44,696 bases of DNA from positions 1 to 44,696 of the forward strand of contig URDK01000010.1 of NCBI GenBank assembly GCA_900546485.1, in the 5' to 3' direction. Shown here piece after piece: positions 34,694 through 42,499 of the stretch (position 1 is its first letter; each line of letters opens with the position of its first letter). Position numbers and translations under genes: made by a program. The notes below the pieces were generated by a model, which made no database searches, had not been told where the DNA came from, and saw only the letters and a program-made list of their open reading frames with translations. Source of the stretch: an uncultured Eubacteriales bacterium (lineage in GTDB: Bacteria; Bacillota; Clostridia; Oscillospirales; Oscillospiraceae).

Positions 34694-35800
34694 TTACTTT
34701 ATGACCGCGATGAAAGCGCCGACGGCCATGGTGCAGCCGGTGGTGATATCGGCATCGGTCGGGTGGGTGCTCTCGTCAAGAGCGATGCCGGCGACATCGG
34801 CCGGAGTCTTGCCGGTGACGTACTCGGCGAAGAACCAGGCCTGCTCATCCCACTCCGCGCCTATCGGGCTGGCCTTGCGCATGTCGTAAGCGTCGTCGAG
34901 CACGAGCTTGGAGTCGTAAGCGGTACCGACCTCGGAGGCGACCTCGCCCGCCGCGGTGATGGCTATCTTGGCCTGCACGCAGTCGAGGTAGCAGCTGGTG
35001 ATGACGCCGGAGGCGTCAAGCGTGTAGGCGCCCACGGTCACGTCGGCCTGAGCGTTGCCGTCGCCGTCGGCGGAGGCGCTCTTGGAGCTGTCGGAGACGA
35101 TGGCGTTGCAATTCATGTACAGGGTGTCGCCGACGTTCGCGCCGAGGACCTTCGCATTCGCAACGGCGTTCTCGATGCCGGTGACGATCTCAGCTATGTT
35201 CATGGTGCAGCCGGTGGTTATGTCGGCGTCGGTGGGCTTGCCGCCGTCGTCAAGAGCGATGCCCTTGACCTCGTCGATGGTCTTGCCAACGACATAATCG
35301 GCAAGGAAGTTCGCCTGCTCATCCCACTCCGCGCCTATCGGGCTGGCCTTGCGCATATCGTAGGCGTCGTCGAGCACGATCTTGGAGTCAAAAGCGGTGT
35401 TCGCCGCGGTGACGATCTCGCCGGCGGCATTGAAGGCTATCTTGGTCTGCACGCAGTCGATGAGGCAGTCCTGGATGACGCCGTCGCCGTCCACGAGCAC
35501 GGCCACGAAGGTGGTGTCGGCCTGGGCGTTGCCGTCGGCGTCGGCAGTGGCGGCCTTGGAGCTGCTGGAAACAACGGACACCAGCGCGAGGCCGGTCTTC
35601 AGCTGACCCTCGGGCAGCGGGGTATCGTCAACCACGGGAGCCGCAGTGTTTTCGGCAGCAGGCTCGGTGGCCTCAGGGGTGGCCTCGGGGGTGGCTTCGG
35701 CGTCGTCGCCCATGTTCACGATGATGGTTGTCTGACCGCAGCCGGCCATAAGGCCAAGGCAGAGTATCGCGGCAAGAACGATTGCAAGAAGTTTCTTCAT
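34694..35800 (-). CDS. Repeat lipoprotein of the flavin/Rnf operon, function unknown
   Basis: A 368 aa secreted lipoprotein: signal peptide with lipobox LMAGC (Cys21), a Thr/Pro/Glu-rich linker (about 31-62), then two about 145-residue repeats (about 68-212 and 222-368). Each repeat has a Gly-Asn-Ala-Gln-Ala-Asp segment, a D/SC-x3-C pair (Cys112/116 and 270/274), the block DDAYDMRKASPIGAEWDEQA and PTDADITTGCTM. The last resembles the [ST]-G-A-T flavinylation motif with Cys in place of Ala, but is not a canonical site. From memory, single- and double-repeat relatives occur in gut Firmicutes without assigned function. ATG 35800 has GGGAGGT upstream; the longer frame enters the leader. First gene of the operon. 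Confidence 0.85.
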   Translation of the reverse strand: MKKLLAIVLAAILCLGLMAGCGQTTIIVNMGDDAEATPEATPEATEPAAENTAAPVVDDTPLPEGQLKTGLALVSVVSSSSKAATADADGNAQADTTFVAVLVDGDGVIQDCLIDCVQTKIAFNAAGEIVTAANTAFDSKIVLDDAYDMRKASPIGAEWDEQANFLADYVVGKTIDEVKGIALDDGGKPTDADITTGCTMNIAEIVTGIENAVANAKVLGANVGDTLYMNCNAIVSDSSKSASADGDGNAQADVTVGAYTLDASGVITSCYLDCVQAKIAITAAGEVASEVGTAYDSKLVLDDAYDMRKASPIGAEWDEQAWFFAEYVTGKTPADVAGIALDESTHPTDADITTGCTMAVGAFIAVIK

Positions 35801-36004
35801 TTTTTTACCTCCCAAATGGATGGTTTTATATCTGCTCGCCCAGCTGGCGTGGGCGTAAACAGCTCTGTGGGGCCCAGGATTAGTCAAAATTATAACAATT
35901 GAAATATAAATTTGCGCGGCCGCGGCTAATGTATTCGTTGATGATCACGCCGTTCCGCGCCCGCGGGGTCTGACTTTGTCAAACCAAACACAAATTACTC
36001 TTAT

Positions 36005-36033
36005 ACTATAAAGGATTTCACGCGATATGTAAA
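36005..36033 (-). promoter_or_regulatory. Predicted promoter of the lipoprotein-apbE-rnfCDG operon
   Basis: Minus strand: TTTACA (36028-36033), 17-base spacer, TATAGT (36005-36010); the leader is then about 198 bases. A second candidate, an extended -10 TGTTATAAT with no good -35, lies at 35889-35897 closer to the gene. Confidence 0.6.
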
Positions 36034-36054
36034 GGGGTAAGCTTCAAATACCGC

Positions 36055-36684
36055 TCATAATGTGCAAAAACTTACTGTGTGTACGCTCATTGAGTCCAGA
36101 TCCGCCATGAGGAGCCGTCCCCAGAGCCGGGGTTCAGCGCCCGAGAGGAGCCGTTCAGCCTCGGCCGCCTGGACGGCTGCGCAGGCGGAGACAACCTGGC
36201 TGTGGGTGCGCGAGTGCTCCGGCTCGCGGCCTCCGGGGTAGAGCCGCTCGAGCATGCCGCTTCCGGGGGGTACGGTGCCGGCCTGGAAAAACCATCCTCC
36301 GACGGCGCCGTGTACGAGCGGTATGCCGAGCTCGGCGCAGCCGCGCTCGAGCGTGAGCCTTCCGGCCACGTTGTCCAGTCCGTCGAGGGCAAGGCAGCAG
36401 CCGCTCAGCAGCTCTGTACAGTTTTCCTCCGTCACAAATGCCGGCACGGCCTCAAAGCGCAGTTGCGGCGCAACGAGCTCCGCCCGTTCCTTAGCGGCGG
36501 CGGCCTTGCTGCGGCCTATGAGCGTCGGGGCGGAGAGCAACTGGCGGTCAAGATTCGATTCGTCAAAGACGTCGCCGTCCGCGGCACGGACAAACTCCGG
36601 GCCGAGCCTGAGCATGTGCTCAAGCAGCCAGCCACCCAGTCCGCCCAGTCCCGCTATAAAGACTCCGCCCGACAAAAGCGCCAT
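36055..36684 (-). CDS. ThiF/MoeB/HesA family adenylyltransferase-like protein
   Basis: E1-like protein (209 aa) that would adenylate the C-terminus of a ubiquitin-like sulfur carrier (MoaD or ThiS type). GLGGLGGWLLEHMLRLG is the ATP/Rossmann loop, DESNLDRQLL has the conserved Arg, and LDGLDNVAGRL is the Asp-containing motif. It is shorter than MoeB (about 250 aa), and I see no zinc-binding CXXC pairs. Next to moeA genes, a molybdopterin role is likely but not certain. ATG 36684 with AGGGGGCG upstream is preferred over the longer frame, which begins with a poorly placed TTG. Confidence 0.82.
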   Translation of the reverse strand: MALLSGGVFIAGLGGLGGWLLEHMLRLGPEFVRAADGDVFDESNLDRQLLSAPTLIGRSKAAAAKERAELVAPQLRFEAVPAFVTEENCTELLSGCCLALDGLDNVAGRLTLERGCAELGIPLVHGAVGGWFFQAGTVPPGSGMLERLYPGGREPEHSRTHSQVVSACAAVQAAEAERLLSGAEPRLWGRLLMADLDSMSVHTVSFCTL

Positions 36685-36744
36685 ATAAGCCGCCCCCTTT
36701 TTCTTTAGTTTACCTGAATACGCCCTCCCGCGCAAGAGCCGCTC

Positions 36745-36774
36745 TTGCAAAAAGGGCTTTTATGGATTTATACT
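36745..36774 (+). promoter_or_regulatory. Predicted promoter of the moeA operon
   Basis: TTGCAA (36745-36750), 18-base spacer, TATACT (36769-36774). A perfect 8-bp inverted repeat GCAAGAGC-C-GCTCTTGC (36732-36748) overlaps the -35 box and may be an operator. Confidence 0.55.
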
Positions 36775-36796
36775 CTATTATAAAGGAGGAAATGCC

Positions 36797-38020
36797 ATGC
36801 TGAGTACCGTAACGCCCGACGAGGCGCTAAAAATATTAACCTCCACCTTCGGCGAGCTGAGGACCCCGGCGGAGAACTGCCCGCTCTCCGCCGCTCTCGG
36901 CCGCGTGCTGGCGGAGGATGTCGAATCGCCCGAGTACATCCCGGGCTTTGACCGCTCCTCAGTGGACGGCTACGCCGTTGCGGCGGCGGACACTTTCGGC
37001 TGCGGCGAGACCTCGCCCGCGCTGCTGAAGCTGCGGGGGCGTGTGGAAATGGGCCGCGCCCCCGATTTTTCGCTTGCCCCCGGCGAGTGCGCGGCCATAC
37101 CCACGGGCGGACAGCTCCCCGAGGGCGCAGACGCCGCAGTCATGCTCGAGTACGCCGAAGACTACGGCGGCGGGCTCATCGGTCTCATCAGGAGCGCCGC
37201 GCCTGGACAGAACGTGGTTTTCCGCGGCGACGACGCGGCCCCGGGCCGGGTCATCCTCCCCGCCGGGCGGCGGCTGGGCGCGGCGGACATAGGCGCGCTT
37301 GCGGCCATGGGTATCACTGAGCCCCTCGTGCGGCGGCGGCCGATCGTCGGCATACTCAGCACCGGCGACGAGCTGGTGCCTCCCGATCGCGTTCCCGGCC
37401 CCGGCGAGGTGAGGGATGTGAACGCCCTGCTGCTCAGCGCCCTGGTGCGCGGCTGCGGCGGTGAGCCGAAGGAGCTGGGCATAATCCGCGACGAGGTGTC
37501 GGAGCTCGACTCGGCGCTCAGCAGCGCCGCGCACGGCTGTGACCTCGTCATCGTCACCGGCGGCAGCTCCGCCGGGGCCCACGATGCCGTGAGCCGGGTC
37601 ATAGAGGCACGCGGCCGCCTGCTCTTTCACGGCATAGCCATGCGCCCCGGCAAGCCCGCCATGCTCGGCGACATCGGCGGCACGCCGGTGTTCGGCCTGC
37701 CCGGCCACCCCGGCGCGGCGTATTTTACGGCGCGGCTGCTCGTAGCATCGCACATTCGCTCCCTGCTCGGGCTTGAGGCGCAGCCCCGGACAGTCCGGGC
37801 CAAGCTTACGGAAAATCTCCCCGCAAACGACGGGCGGGAGCTCTTCTGCGGCGTACGCCTGCGCATGGAAAACGGCGAGCTCTGGGCCGAACCCATCCGT
37901 ACCAAGTCCGGGCTCATAAGCGCCCTTGCCGCCTCGGACGGCACGCTCCGCGTCGCGCGCGACTGCGAGGGAGTGCACCGCGGCACGCCCGTGACCATAG
38001 AACTGGAGGACATTGACTGA
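36797..38020 (+). CDS. moeA: Molybdopterin molybdotransferase MoeA
   Basis: Inserts molybdate into adenylated molybdopterin to finish the molybdenum cofactor (407 aa). FDRSSVDGYAV, PTGGQLPEGADAAVMLEY, STGDELVPP, VTGGSSAGAHDAV and FGLPGHPGAAYFTARLL are the family blocks, in order through domains I-IV. AAGGAGG is seven bases before ATG 36797. The stop overlaps the start region of the second moeA, so the two are coupled. Confidence 0.95.
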   Translation: MLSTVTPDEALKILTSTFGELRTPAENCPLSAALGRVLAEDVESPEYIPGFDRSSVDGYAVAAADTFGCGETSPALLKLRGRVEMGRAPDFSLAPGECAAIPTGGQLPEGADAAVMLEYAEDYGGGLIGLIRSAAPGQNVVFRGDDAAPGRVILPAGRRLGAADIGALAAMGITEPLVRRRPIVGILSTGDELVPPDRVPGPGEVRDVNALLLSALVRGCGGEPKELGIIRDEVSELDSALSSAAHGCDLVIVTGGSSAGAHDAVSRVIEARGRLLFHGIAMRPGKPAMLGDIGGTPVFGLPGHPGAAYFTARLLVASHIRSLLGLEAQPRTVRAKLTENLPANDGRELFCGVRLRMENGELWAEPIRTKSGLISALAASDGTLRVARDCEGVHRGTPVTIELEDID

Positions 38021-38021
38021 C

Positions 38022-39944
38022 ATGGCCTTTCATTATCTCACGAACACGCCCCTCGACGAGGCGCGGGAACAATATTTAGGTGCCTTGCGAAATAGTGGCC
38101 TGACCCCCGAGCCGGAGACGGTGCGCACCGTGGACGCCTCCGGCCGCGTGAGCTATCGCGCGGTGTATGCGAAGATCTGCGCGCCGCACTACCACGCCTG
38201 CGCCATGGACGGCGTGGCGCTCGCGGCCTCCGTCACCTTCGGCGCGACGGAGACGACGCCGGTCGAGCTCGCTGAGGGGCAGTACATACCCGTTGACACT
38301 GGCGACCCCCTGCCCGAGGGCTGCGACGCCGTCATCATGGCCGAGGACATCGAGACCCTGCCCGGCGGCATACGCCTTCGCGCCGCGGCCGCGCCCTGGC
38401 AGCACGTGCGCCAGATCGGCGAGGACATCTGCGCGGGCGAGATGATACTCCCCTCGCGGACGGAGATCAGCCCCTCGGCGGTGGGCGCGATGCTTGCGGC
38501 GGGTGTGCTCGAGTGCGAGGTCTGCCGCCGGCCTGTCGTCGGCATCATACCCACGGGTGACGAGCTGGTCGAGCCCTGCGCCGACCCCGGCCCCGGCGAC
38601 ATCGTGGAGTTCAACTCCTCCATCTTCTCTGCCATGCTCCGGGGCTGGGGTGCTCTGCCCCGCTGCTATCCCATCGTCCGCGACGATGCGGACGCGATAT
38701 ATTCCGCGCTGGAAACTGCACTCGCCGAGTGCGACGCCGTCATATTGAACGCCGGCTCCTCCGCCGGACGCGAGGACCTGAGCGCCGCCGCCATCGCGCG
38801 CGTGGGCAAAGTACTCTGCCACGGCCTCGCTATCAAGCCCGGCAAGCCCGCAATACTCGGGCTGAGCGGGAAAAAACCCATCCTCGGCGTCCCCGGCTAC
38901 CCTGTCTCGGGCATCATCGTGCTCGAGGAGCTGATGCGCCCCATTCTTGGGCTCTACGCTGGCGTCACTCCCGGCGGCGAGGCGCAGGAGGTCCCCGCCC
39001 GGCTGGGCAGGGGGCTCGTCTCCGGGCTCAAGTACCGCGAATTCGTCCGAGTGCGCCTCGGCGAAGCGGGCGGCGGTTTCACGGCCTCGCCGCTCGGCCG
39101 CGGCGCGGGCGTGGTGAGCTCCTTCATGCGCGCCGACGCGATGCTCGAGATACCGCAGGGCGTGGAGGGGCTGGAGTCCGGTGAGGAAGTAACGGTGCGT
39201 CTCCTTCGCCCGCTGAGCGAGCTGCGCGACGGTCTCGTCGTCATCGGCAGCCACGACCCGCTGCTTGACGAGCTCACGGACCTGCTCCGGCTCTCGGAGC
39301 CGCCGCTGCGCATGGTCTCCAGCCACGTAGGCTCCATGGGCGGCATCATGGCCGTCCGCCGCGGTGAGGCCCACGCCGCGGGCGTGCACCTGCTGGATGA
39401 GAGCGACGGCAGCTACAACGAGAGCTATGTGAGCCGCCTCTTCCCCGAGGGCGGCGTGCGCCTTGTCGAGTGCGTGGGCCGGACTCAGGGGCTGATGCTG
39501 GCCCCCGGCAATCCCCTCGGCCTCGCTGGTTTTGCCGACATAGCGCGCCCCGGGCTGCGGTATGTGAACCGCCAGAAGGGCTCCGGCACGCGCATACTCG
39601 CGGACTACCTCTGCCGGAAGCACGGCATTGACCCCGGCTCCGTCTATGGCTACGGCCGCGAGGAGCTGACCCACACCTCCGTGGCCGCGCAGATCGCCTG
39701 CGGCTCCGCCGACGCGGGCATGGGCATATACTCCGCGGCGAAGCTCTACGACCTGGACTTTCTTCCCGTCTGTACGGAGCAGTACGACCTGCTCATCCCG
39801 GACAGCGCCTGGGAGAGCGCGGCGGTGCGGCGGCTCATCGAGACGCTCGGCTCGCCGGAATTCCGCGCGCGGCTCGAACGTCTGGGCGGCTATACACTGG
39901 ACGCGCCCGGCCGGGTGCGCAGACATTGGGAGGTGGTAAAATGA
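38022..39944 (+). CDS. MoeA-like protein fused to a PBP-like (substrate-binding) domain
   Basis: A 640 aa fusion. Residues about 1-405 are MoeA-like (AMDGVALAASVTF, IPVDTGDPLPEGCDAVIM, PTGDELVEP, NAGSSAGREDLS, GVPGYPVSGIIVL). Residues about 415-635 form a periplasmic-binding-type fold (PF12727 class: SHVGSMGGIMAVRRGEAHAAGVHLLDES, then QKGSGTRILADYL) that in solitary form recognises molybdate or tungstate-related ligands. The fusion is known in archaea and some anaerobes. It may sense or deliver molybdate/tungstate in insertion (inference). ATG 38022 preferred over TTG 38013; GGAGG lies at 38005-38009. Confidence 0.92.
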   Translation: MAFHYLTNTPLDEAREQYLGALRNSGLTPEPETVRTVDASGRVSYRAVYAKICAPHYHACAMDGVALAASVTFGATETTPVELAEGQYIPVDTGDPLPEGCDAVIMAEDIETLPGGIRLRAAAAPWQHVRQIGEDICAGEMILPSRTEISPSAVGAMLAAGVLECEVCRRPVVGIIPTGDELVEPCADPGPGDIVEFNSSIFSAMLRGWGALPRCYPIVRDDADAIYSALETALAECDAVILNAGSSAGREDLSAAAIARVGKVLCHGLAIKPGKPAILGLSGKKPILGVPGYPVSGIIVLEELMRPILGLYAGVTPGGEAQEVPARLGRGLVSGLKYREFVRVRLGEAGGGFTASPLGRGAGVVSSFMRADAMLEIPQGVEGLESGEEVTVRLLRPLSELRDGLVVIGSHDPLLDELTDLLRLSEPPLRMVSSHVGSMGGIMAVRRGEAHAAGVHLLDESDGSYNESYVSRLFPEGGVRLVECVGRTQGLMLAPGNPLGLAGFADIARPGLRYVNRQKGSGTRILADYLCRKHGIDPGSVYGYGREELTHTSVAAQIACGSADAGMGIYSAAKLYDLDFLPVCTEQYDLLIPDSAWESAAVRRLIETLGSPEFRARLERLGGYTLDAPGRVRRHWEVVK

Positions 39945-40579
39945 GATTCAAGGCAGTCATCTTTGACCTCGACGGCGTGCTCGTCTCCACTGACGAGCAG
40001 CACTATCAGGGCTGGAAGGCACTCTGTGACCGCTTGTCCATCCCCTTCGACCGCGAGACGAACAACCGTTTCCGCGGCGTGAGCCGCATGGACTGCGTGG
40101 ACATCCTCGAGGAGCTCTCCGGCCGGAGCTTCACGCCGGAGCAGAAGCTCGAGTACGCCACGTGGAAAAACGAGCGCTACCGCAGCCTTCTGGGCACCCT
40201 CTCGCCCGAGTCGGTGACGGCGGAGGTGCGCACGACGCTCGACGCGCTCCGGGCGCGCGAGCTGCTCCTCGCCGTCGGCTCCTCGAGCAAGAACGCAAAG
40301 TTCATCCTCGAGCGCATCGGTCTCGGCGACTGGTTCGACGCGGTGTCCGACGGCACGAACATCAGCCGCTCCAAGCCCGACCCCGAGGTTTTCCTCAAGG
40401 CCGCCGAGTTCCTCGGCGTACCCGCGGCGGACTGCCTCGTGGTGGAGGACGCTGTCTCGGGCGTCGAGGCCGCGCACAACGCCGGCATGGCCGCCGCCTC
40501 CCTCGGCGACGCCGCCGCCCACGGCTGCGGAGACTATGTGCTCGCAAGTTTCGGCGGCTTGCTCGACGTCTGCGTGTGA
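39941..40579 (+). CDS. HAD superfamily phosphatase, beta-phosphoglucomutase-like
   Basis: A 212 aa cytosolic HAD hydrolase of the beta-PGM/phosphatase branch. Motif I FDLDGVLVSTDEQHYQGW (nucleophile Asp9 and Asp11), motif II Ser in VGSSSKN, motif III Lys in RSKPDPEVF, motif IV VVEDAVSG. The H-x-x-x-W wording after motif I is that of beta-phosphoglucomutase. ATG 39941 overlaps the preceding stop (ATGA), with GGGAGGTGG upstream. Co-transcription with moeA genes is an odd context; it may be incidental. Confidence 0.9.
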   Translation: MRFKAVIFDLDGVLVSTDEQHYQGWKALCDRLSIPFDRETNNRFRGVSRMDCVDILEELSGRSFTPEQKLEYATWKNERYRSLLGTLSPESVTAEVRTTLDALRARELLLAVGSSSKNAKFILERIGLGDWFDAVSDGTNISRSKPDPEVFLKAAEFLGVPAADCLVVEDAVSGVEAAHNAGMAAASLGDAAAHGCGDYVLASFGGLLDVCV

Positions 40580-40597
40580 ATATGAAGAATTAAATAG

Positions 40598-40609
40598 TTA
40601 GGTACCTTG
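40598..40609. promoter_or_regulatory. Candidate MarR operator, left copy
   Basis: TTAGGTACCTTG, exactly the reverse complement of the copy at 40644-40655. It overlaps the -35 box of the marR promoter. Confidence 0.65.
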
Positions 40610-40635
40610 ACATTTGCGCCCAGAGCTGGTATAGT
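40607..40635 (+). promoter_or_regulatory. Predicted promoter of the marR gene
   Basis: TTGACA (40607-40612), 17-base spacer, TATAGT (40630-40635) with extended -10 TG at 40627-40628: a near-ideal promoter, bracketed by two inverted operator copies. Confidence 0.8.
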
Positions 40636-40643
40636 GCAAATTA

Positions 40644-40655
40644 CAAGGTACCTAA
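40644..40655. promoter_or_regulatory. Candidate MarR operator, right copy
   Basis: CAAGGTACCTAA, the inverted partner of 40598-40609, located just downstream of the predicted transcription start. Confidence 0.65.
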
Positions 40656-40678
40656 TTATTTTATGGAGGTGCAATACC

Positions 40679-41431
40679 ATGACGACCGAAAACGGAGCAG
40701 AAGTGTGCCCGCGCTGCCCTCGCGGCTGCCCGCTGGACGCCCCCGGCTGTCTGAGGGGCGAGATATACGCCCAGTCCCTGGACTCCGGTGCCGGGCCCGA
40801 GCCCGGCGCTGACCTCGATGTCGGACCTCTCGGTCCCCGCGAACACGATCGCCTTCAGGAGCGCTTCCCTGGTCCCCATCCCCACGGCCACGGCGCTCCC
40901 CCGCCCCCACACAAACCTCACCACGGTCCCCACGGACATGGGCACGGCCATCCCGGCACAGACGCTCCTCCGCCCCCGCCGCCGCATGGGCACGGGCCTC
41001 ACGGTCGCGGCGCGAAGCCGCTTCCGCCGGAGCCGGAGCCGGACCGGGACAGCCTGACAGGGCTGATGCGCCGCTGCGTTCACATCCTGGTACATCGCTC
41101 CGGCATATCAGGCACGCGCGAGCGCGTGCTGCGCCTGCTTGCCGAGCGCGGGGACATGAGCCAGAGCGACTTTGTGTACTTGCTCGAGCTGCGCAGCGCC
41201 TCGGTGAGCGAGCTGCTGGGAAAGCTCGAGGCCCAGGGCCTCGTCACCCGCCGCCGCAGTGAAACCGACCGACGCGGCGTGACAATAAGCCTGACCGACG
41301 CCGGCCGCGCCACCCTTCCAGCCCCTGCCGACCCCGACGCAGCCTTCTCCGCCCTGACGGACGAGGAACGTACCCAGCTCCAAACCCTGCTGCAAAAGCT
41401 CCTTACCTTCTGGGAGGAGACGAGGGAATAA
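40679..41431 (+). CDS. MarR family regulator with Cys- and His/Pro-rich N-terminal extension
   Basis: A 250 aa regulator. The C-terminal part (about 120-245) is a winged helix: SGTRERVLRLLAERGDM, ELRSASVSELLGKLEAQGL, RRRSETDRRGVTISLTDAG. The first 35 residues hold CPRCPRGCPLDAPGCLRG (four Cys), and residues about 65-110 are a low-complexity His-Gly-Pro run. Cys and His clusters of this kind could bind Fe-S, Zn, Ni or Cu, making it a metal or redox sensor (inference). ATG 40679 is chosen with GGAGGTG upstream. Autoregulation is likely from the twin operators at its promoter. Confidence 0.88.
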   Translation: MTTENGAEVCPRCPRGCPLDAPGCLRGEIYAQSLDSGAGPEPGADLDVGPLGPREHDRLQERFPGPHPHGHGAPPPPHKPHHGPHGHGHGHPGTDAPPPPPPHGHGPHGRGAKPLPPEPEPDRDSLTGLMRRCVHILVHRSGISGTRERVLRLLAERGDMSQSDFVYLLELRSASVSELLGKLEAQGLVTRRRSETDRRGVTISLTDAGRATLPAPADPDAAFSALTDEERTQLQTLLQKLLTFWEETRE

Positions 41432-41474
41432 AAATACCCCGGTCCGCCATTTTTGGCGGGGCGGGGCATTTTTC
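41430..41474. terminator. Bidirectional rho-independent terminator
   Basis: An imperfect stem pairs about 41430-41449 with 41454-41473 (CCGCCA/TGGCGG core, CCCCG/CGGGG outer arm), flanked by A-rich and T-rich ends. Lies between marR (+) and the Fe-S protein gene (-). Confidence 0.78.
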
Positions 41475-41481
41475 ATATGCG

Positions 41482-42360
41482 TCAGGCTTTTTTCTTCCCC
41501 TTCCGGCGGCTCAGGGTGGAGCAGATAGCGCCGTGGGGACAGGCTTTGAGGCACTCGCCGCAGCGGATGCACTCGGGGCTGTTGGGGGTCTCGTTGGTGT
41601 GGATGCCGAAGCCGCAGGCACGGGCGCAGAGGCCGCAGTCCACACACTTATCCTTGTCCACCTCGTAACGATAGAACGCGATGGGGTTAAAGAGCCCGTA
41701 GATCGCGCCAAGAGGGCAGAGATAGCGGCAAAACGGCCGATACACCACAACGGAGAGCAGCAGCAACACCACCAATATGGCGACCTTCCAGTTGAATATC
41801 CAGCCCAGCGCCGATTGCAGCGCAGGGTTCGAGGCGACGAGCGGGATGCCAGCAAAGAGCGTGCCGCTCGGGCAGATGTACTTGCAGTACCAGGGGCTGC
41901 CCTGCCCTACCACGTCGAGCACGGTCAGCGGCAGGACTATCACGAAGCCCACCAGCACGACGTAACGCAGATATTTGAGTACCCGGTCGCCCGGCAGACG
42001 CTTGAGCTTCTTCGGAAAGGGTATCTTGTGCAGCAGGTCCTGTACCAGTCCGAAGGGGCATAGCCAGCCGCAGACAAAGCGGCCCAGCACCGCGCCGACA
42101 AGCAGCAGAAAGCCCACCACGTAGAACGAAAACCAGTGGTTCCGATCTCCCAGCACCGCCTGCAGCGAGCCTATCGGGCAGGATCCGAACGCACCGGGGC
42201 AGGAATAGCAATTGAGGCCCGGAACGCAGACGCGCTTTAACTCGCCCTTGTATATCGTGCCCTTGGCAAAACCGGCGGCGTAGCCGTTCGTCAGCGCCGT
42301 CCAGCCAAGCTGTACCACCGTGCGCACATTGCGCCGCAGCGCGCCGAACAGCTTAGCCAA
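41482..42360 (-). CDS. NapH/polyferredoxin-like membrane 4Fe-4S protein
   Basis: A 292 aa protein with about four to five helices and many Cys. The cytosolic C-terminal tail holds two 4Fe-4S motifs (CVDCGLCARACGFG and CIRCGECLKACPHG); the membrane domain has the pairs CGWLCPFG, CKYICPSG and CRYLCPLG typical of the NapH/NosR/YccM group, plus CYSCPGAFGSCPIG near the N-terminus. It likely passes electrons across the membrane between a quinol or cytosolic donor and the extracytoplasmic TlpA-like partner (inference). Start is TTG 42360, overlapping the stop of the small CXXC gene by eight bases. Confidence 0.9.
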   Translation of the reverse strand: MAKLFGALRRNVRTVVQLGWTALTNGYAAGFAKGTIYKGELKRVCVPGLNCYSCPGAFGSCPIGSLQAVLGDRNHWFSFYVVGFLLLVGAVLGRFVCGWLCPFGLVQDLLHKIPFPKKLKRLPGDRVLKYLRYVVLVGFVIVLPLTVLDVVGQGSPWYCKYICPSGTLFAGIPLVASNPALQSALGWIFNWKVAILVVLLLLSVVVYRPFCRYLCPLGAIYGLFNPIAFYRYEVDKDKCVDCGLCARACGFGIHTNETPNSPECIRCGECLKACPHGAICSTLSRRKGKKKA

Positions 42361-42499
42361 GGCCGATGCACTCCAGACAGATGTTGATAGCCTTGCGCAG
42401 GACGATCTCGTTCTCGCCCAACGCTATGCCTATGCCGACGAAGACCGCGCCCAGAACGGCAAGGGCCGCGGCTATCGCGTTTCTGGAGCTCCGGCTCAT
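42353..42499 (-). CDS. CD1871A-like small CXXC-motif membrane protein
   Basis: Short gene (48 aa) read directly from the minus strand: a basic start (MSRSSRNAIA), one hydrophobic helix (about 9-28) and a C-terminal INICLECIGLG carrying the CXXC motif. The helix plus CLECIG ending matches the CD1871A family of CXXC-containing small proteins known from Clostridioides, as I recall it. It overlaps the TlpA-like stop by ATGA and the Fe-S gene start by eight bases, so all three are translationally coupled. It probably acts as a thiol relay or assembly factor in the membrane; function unproven. Confidence 0.82.
   Translation of the reverse strand: MSRSSRNAIAAALAVLGAVFVGIGIALGENEIVLRKAINICLECIGLG

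Noticed and set aside
40870..41030. CCCCAC/CACGG-rich stretch as a repeat array or CRISPR-like element
   Set aside because: It is in frame inside the marR gene and encodes its His/Gly/Pro-rich segment; there are no equal-length repeats with unique spacers.
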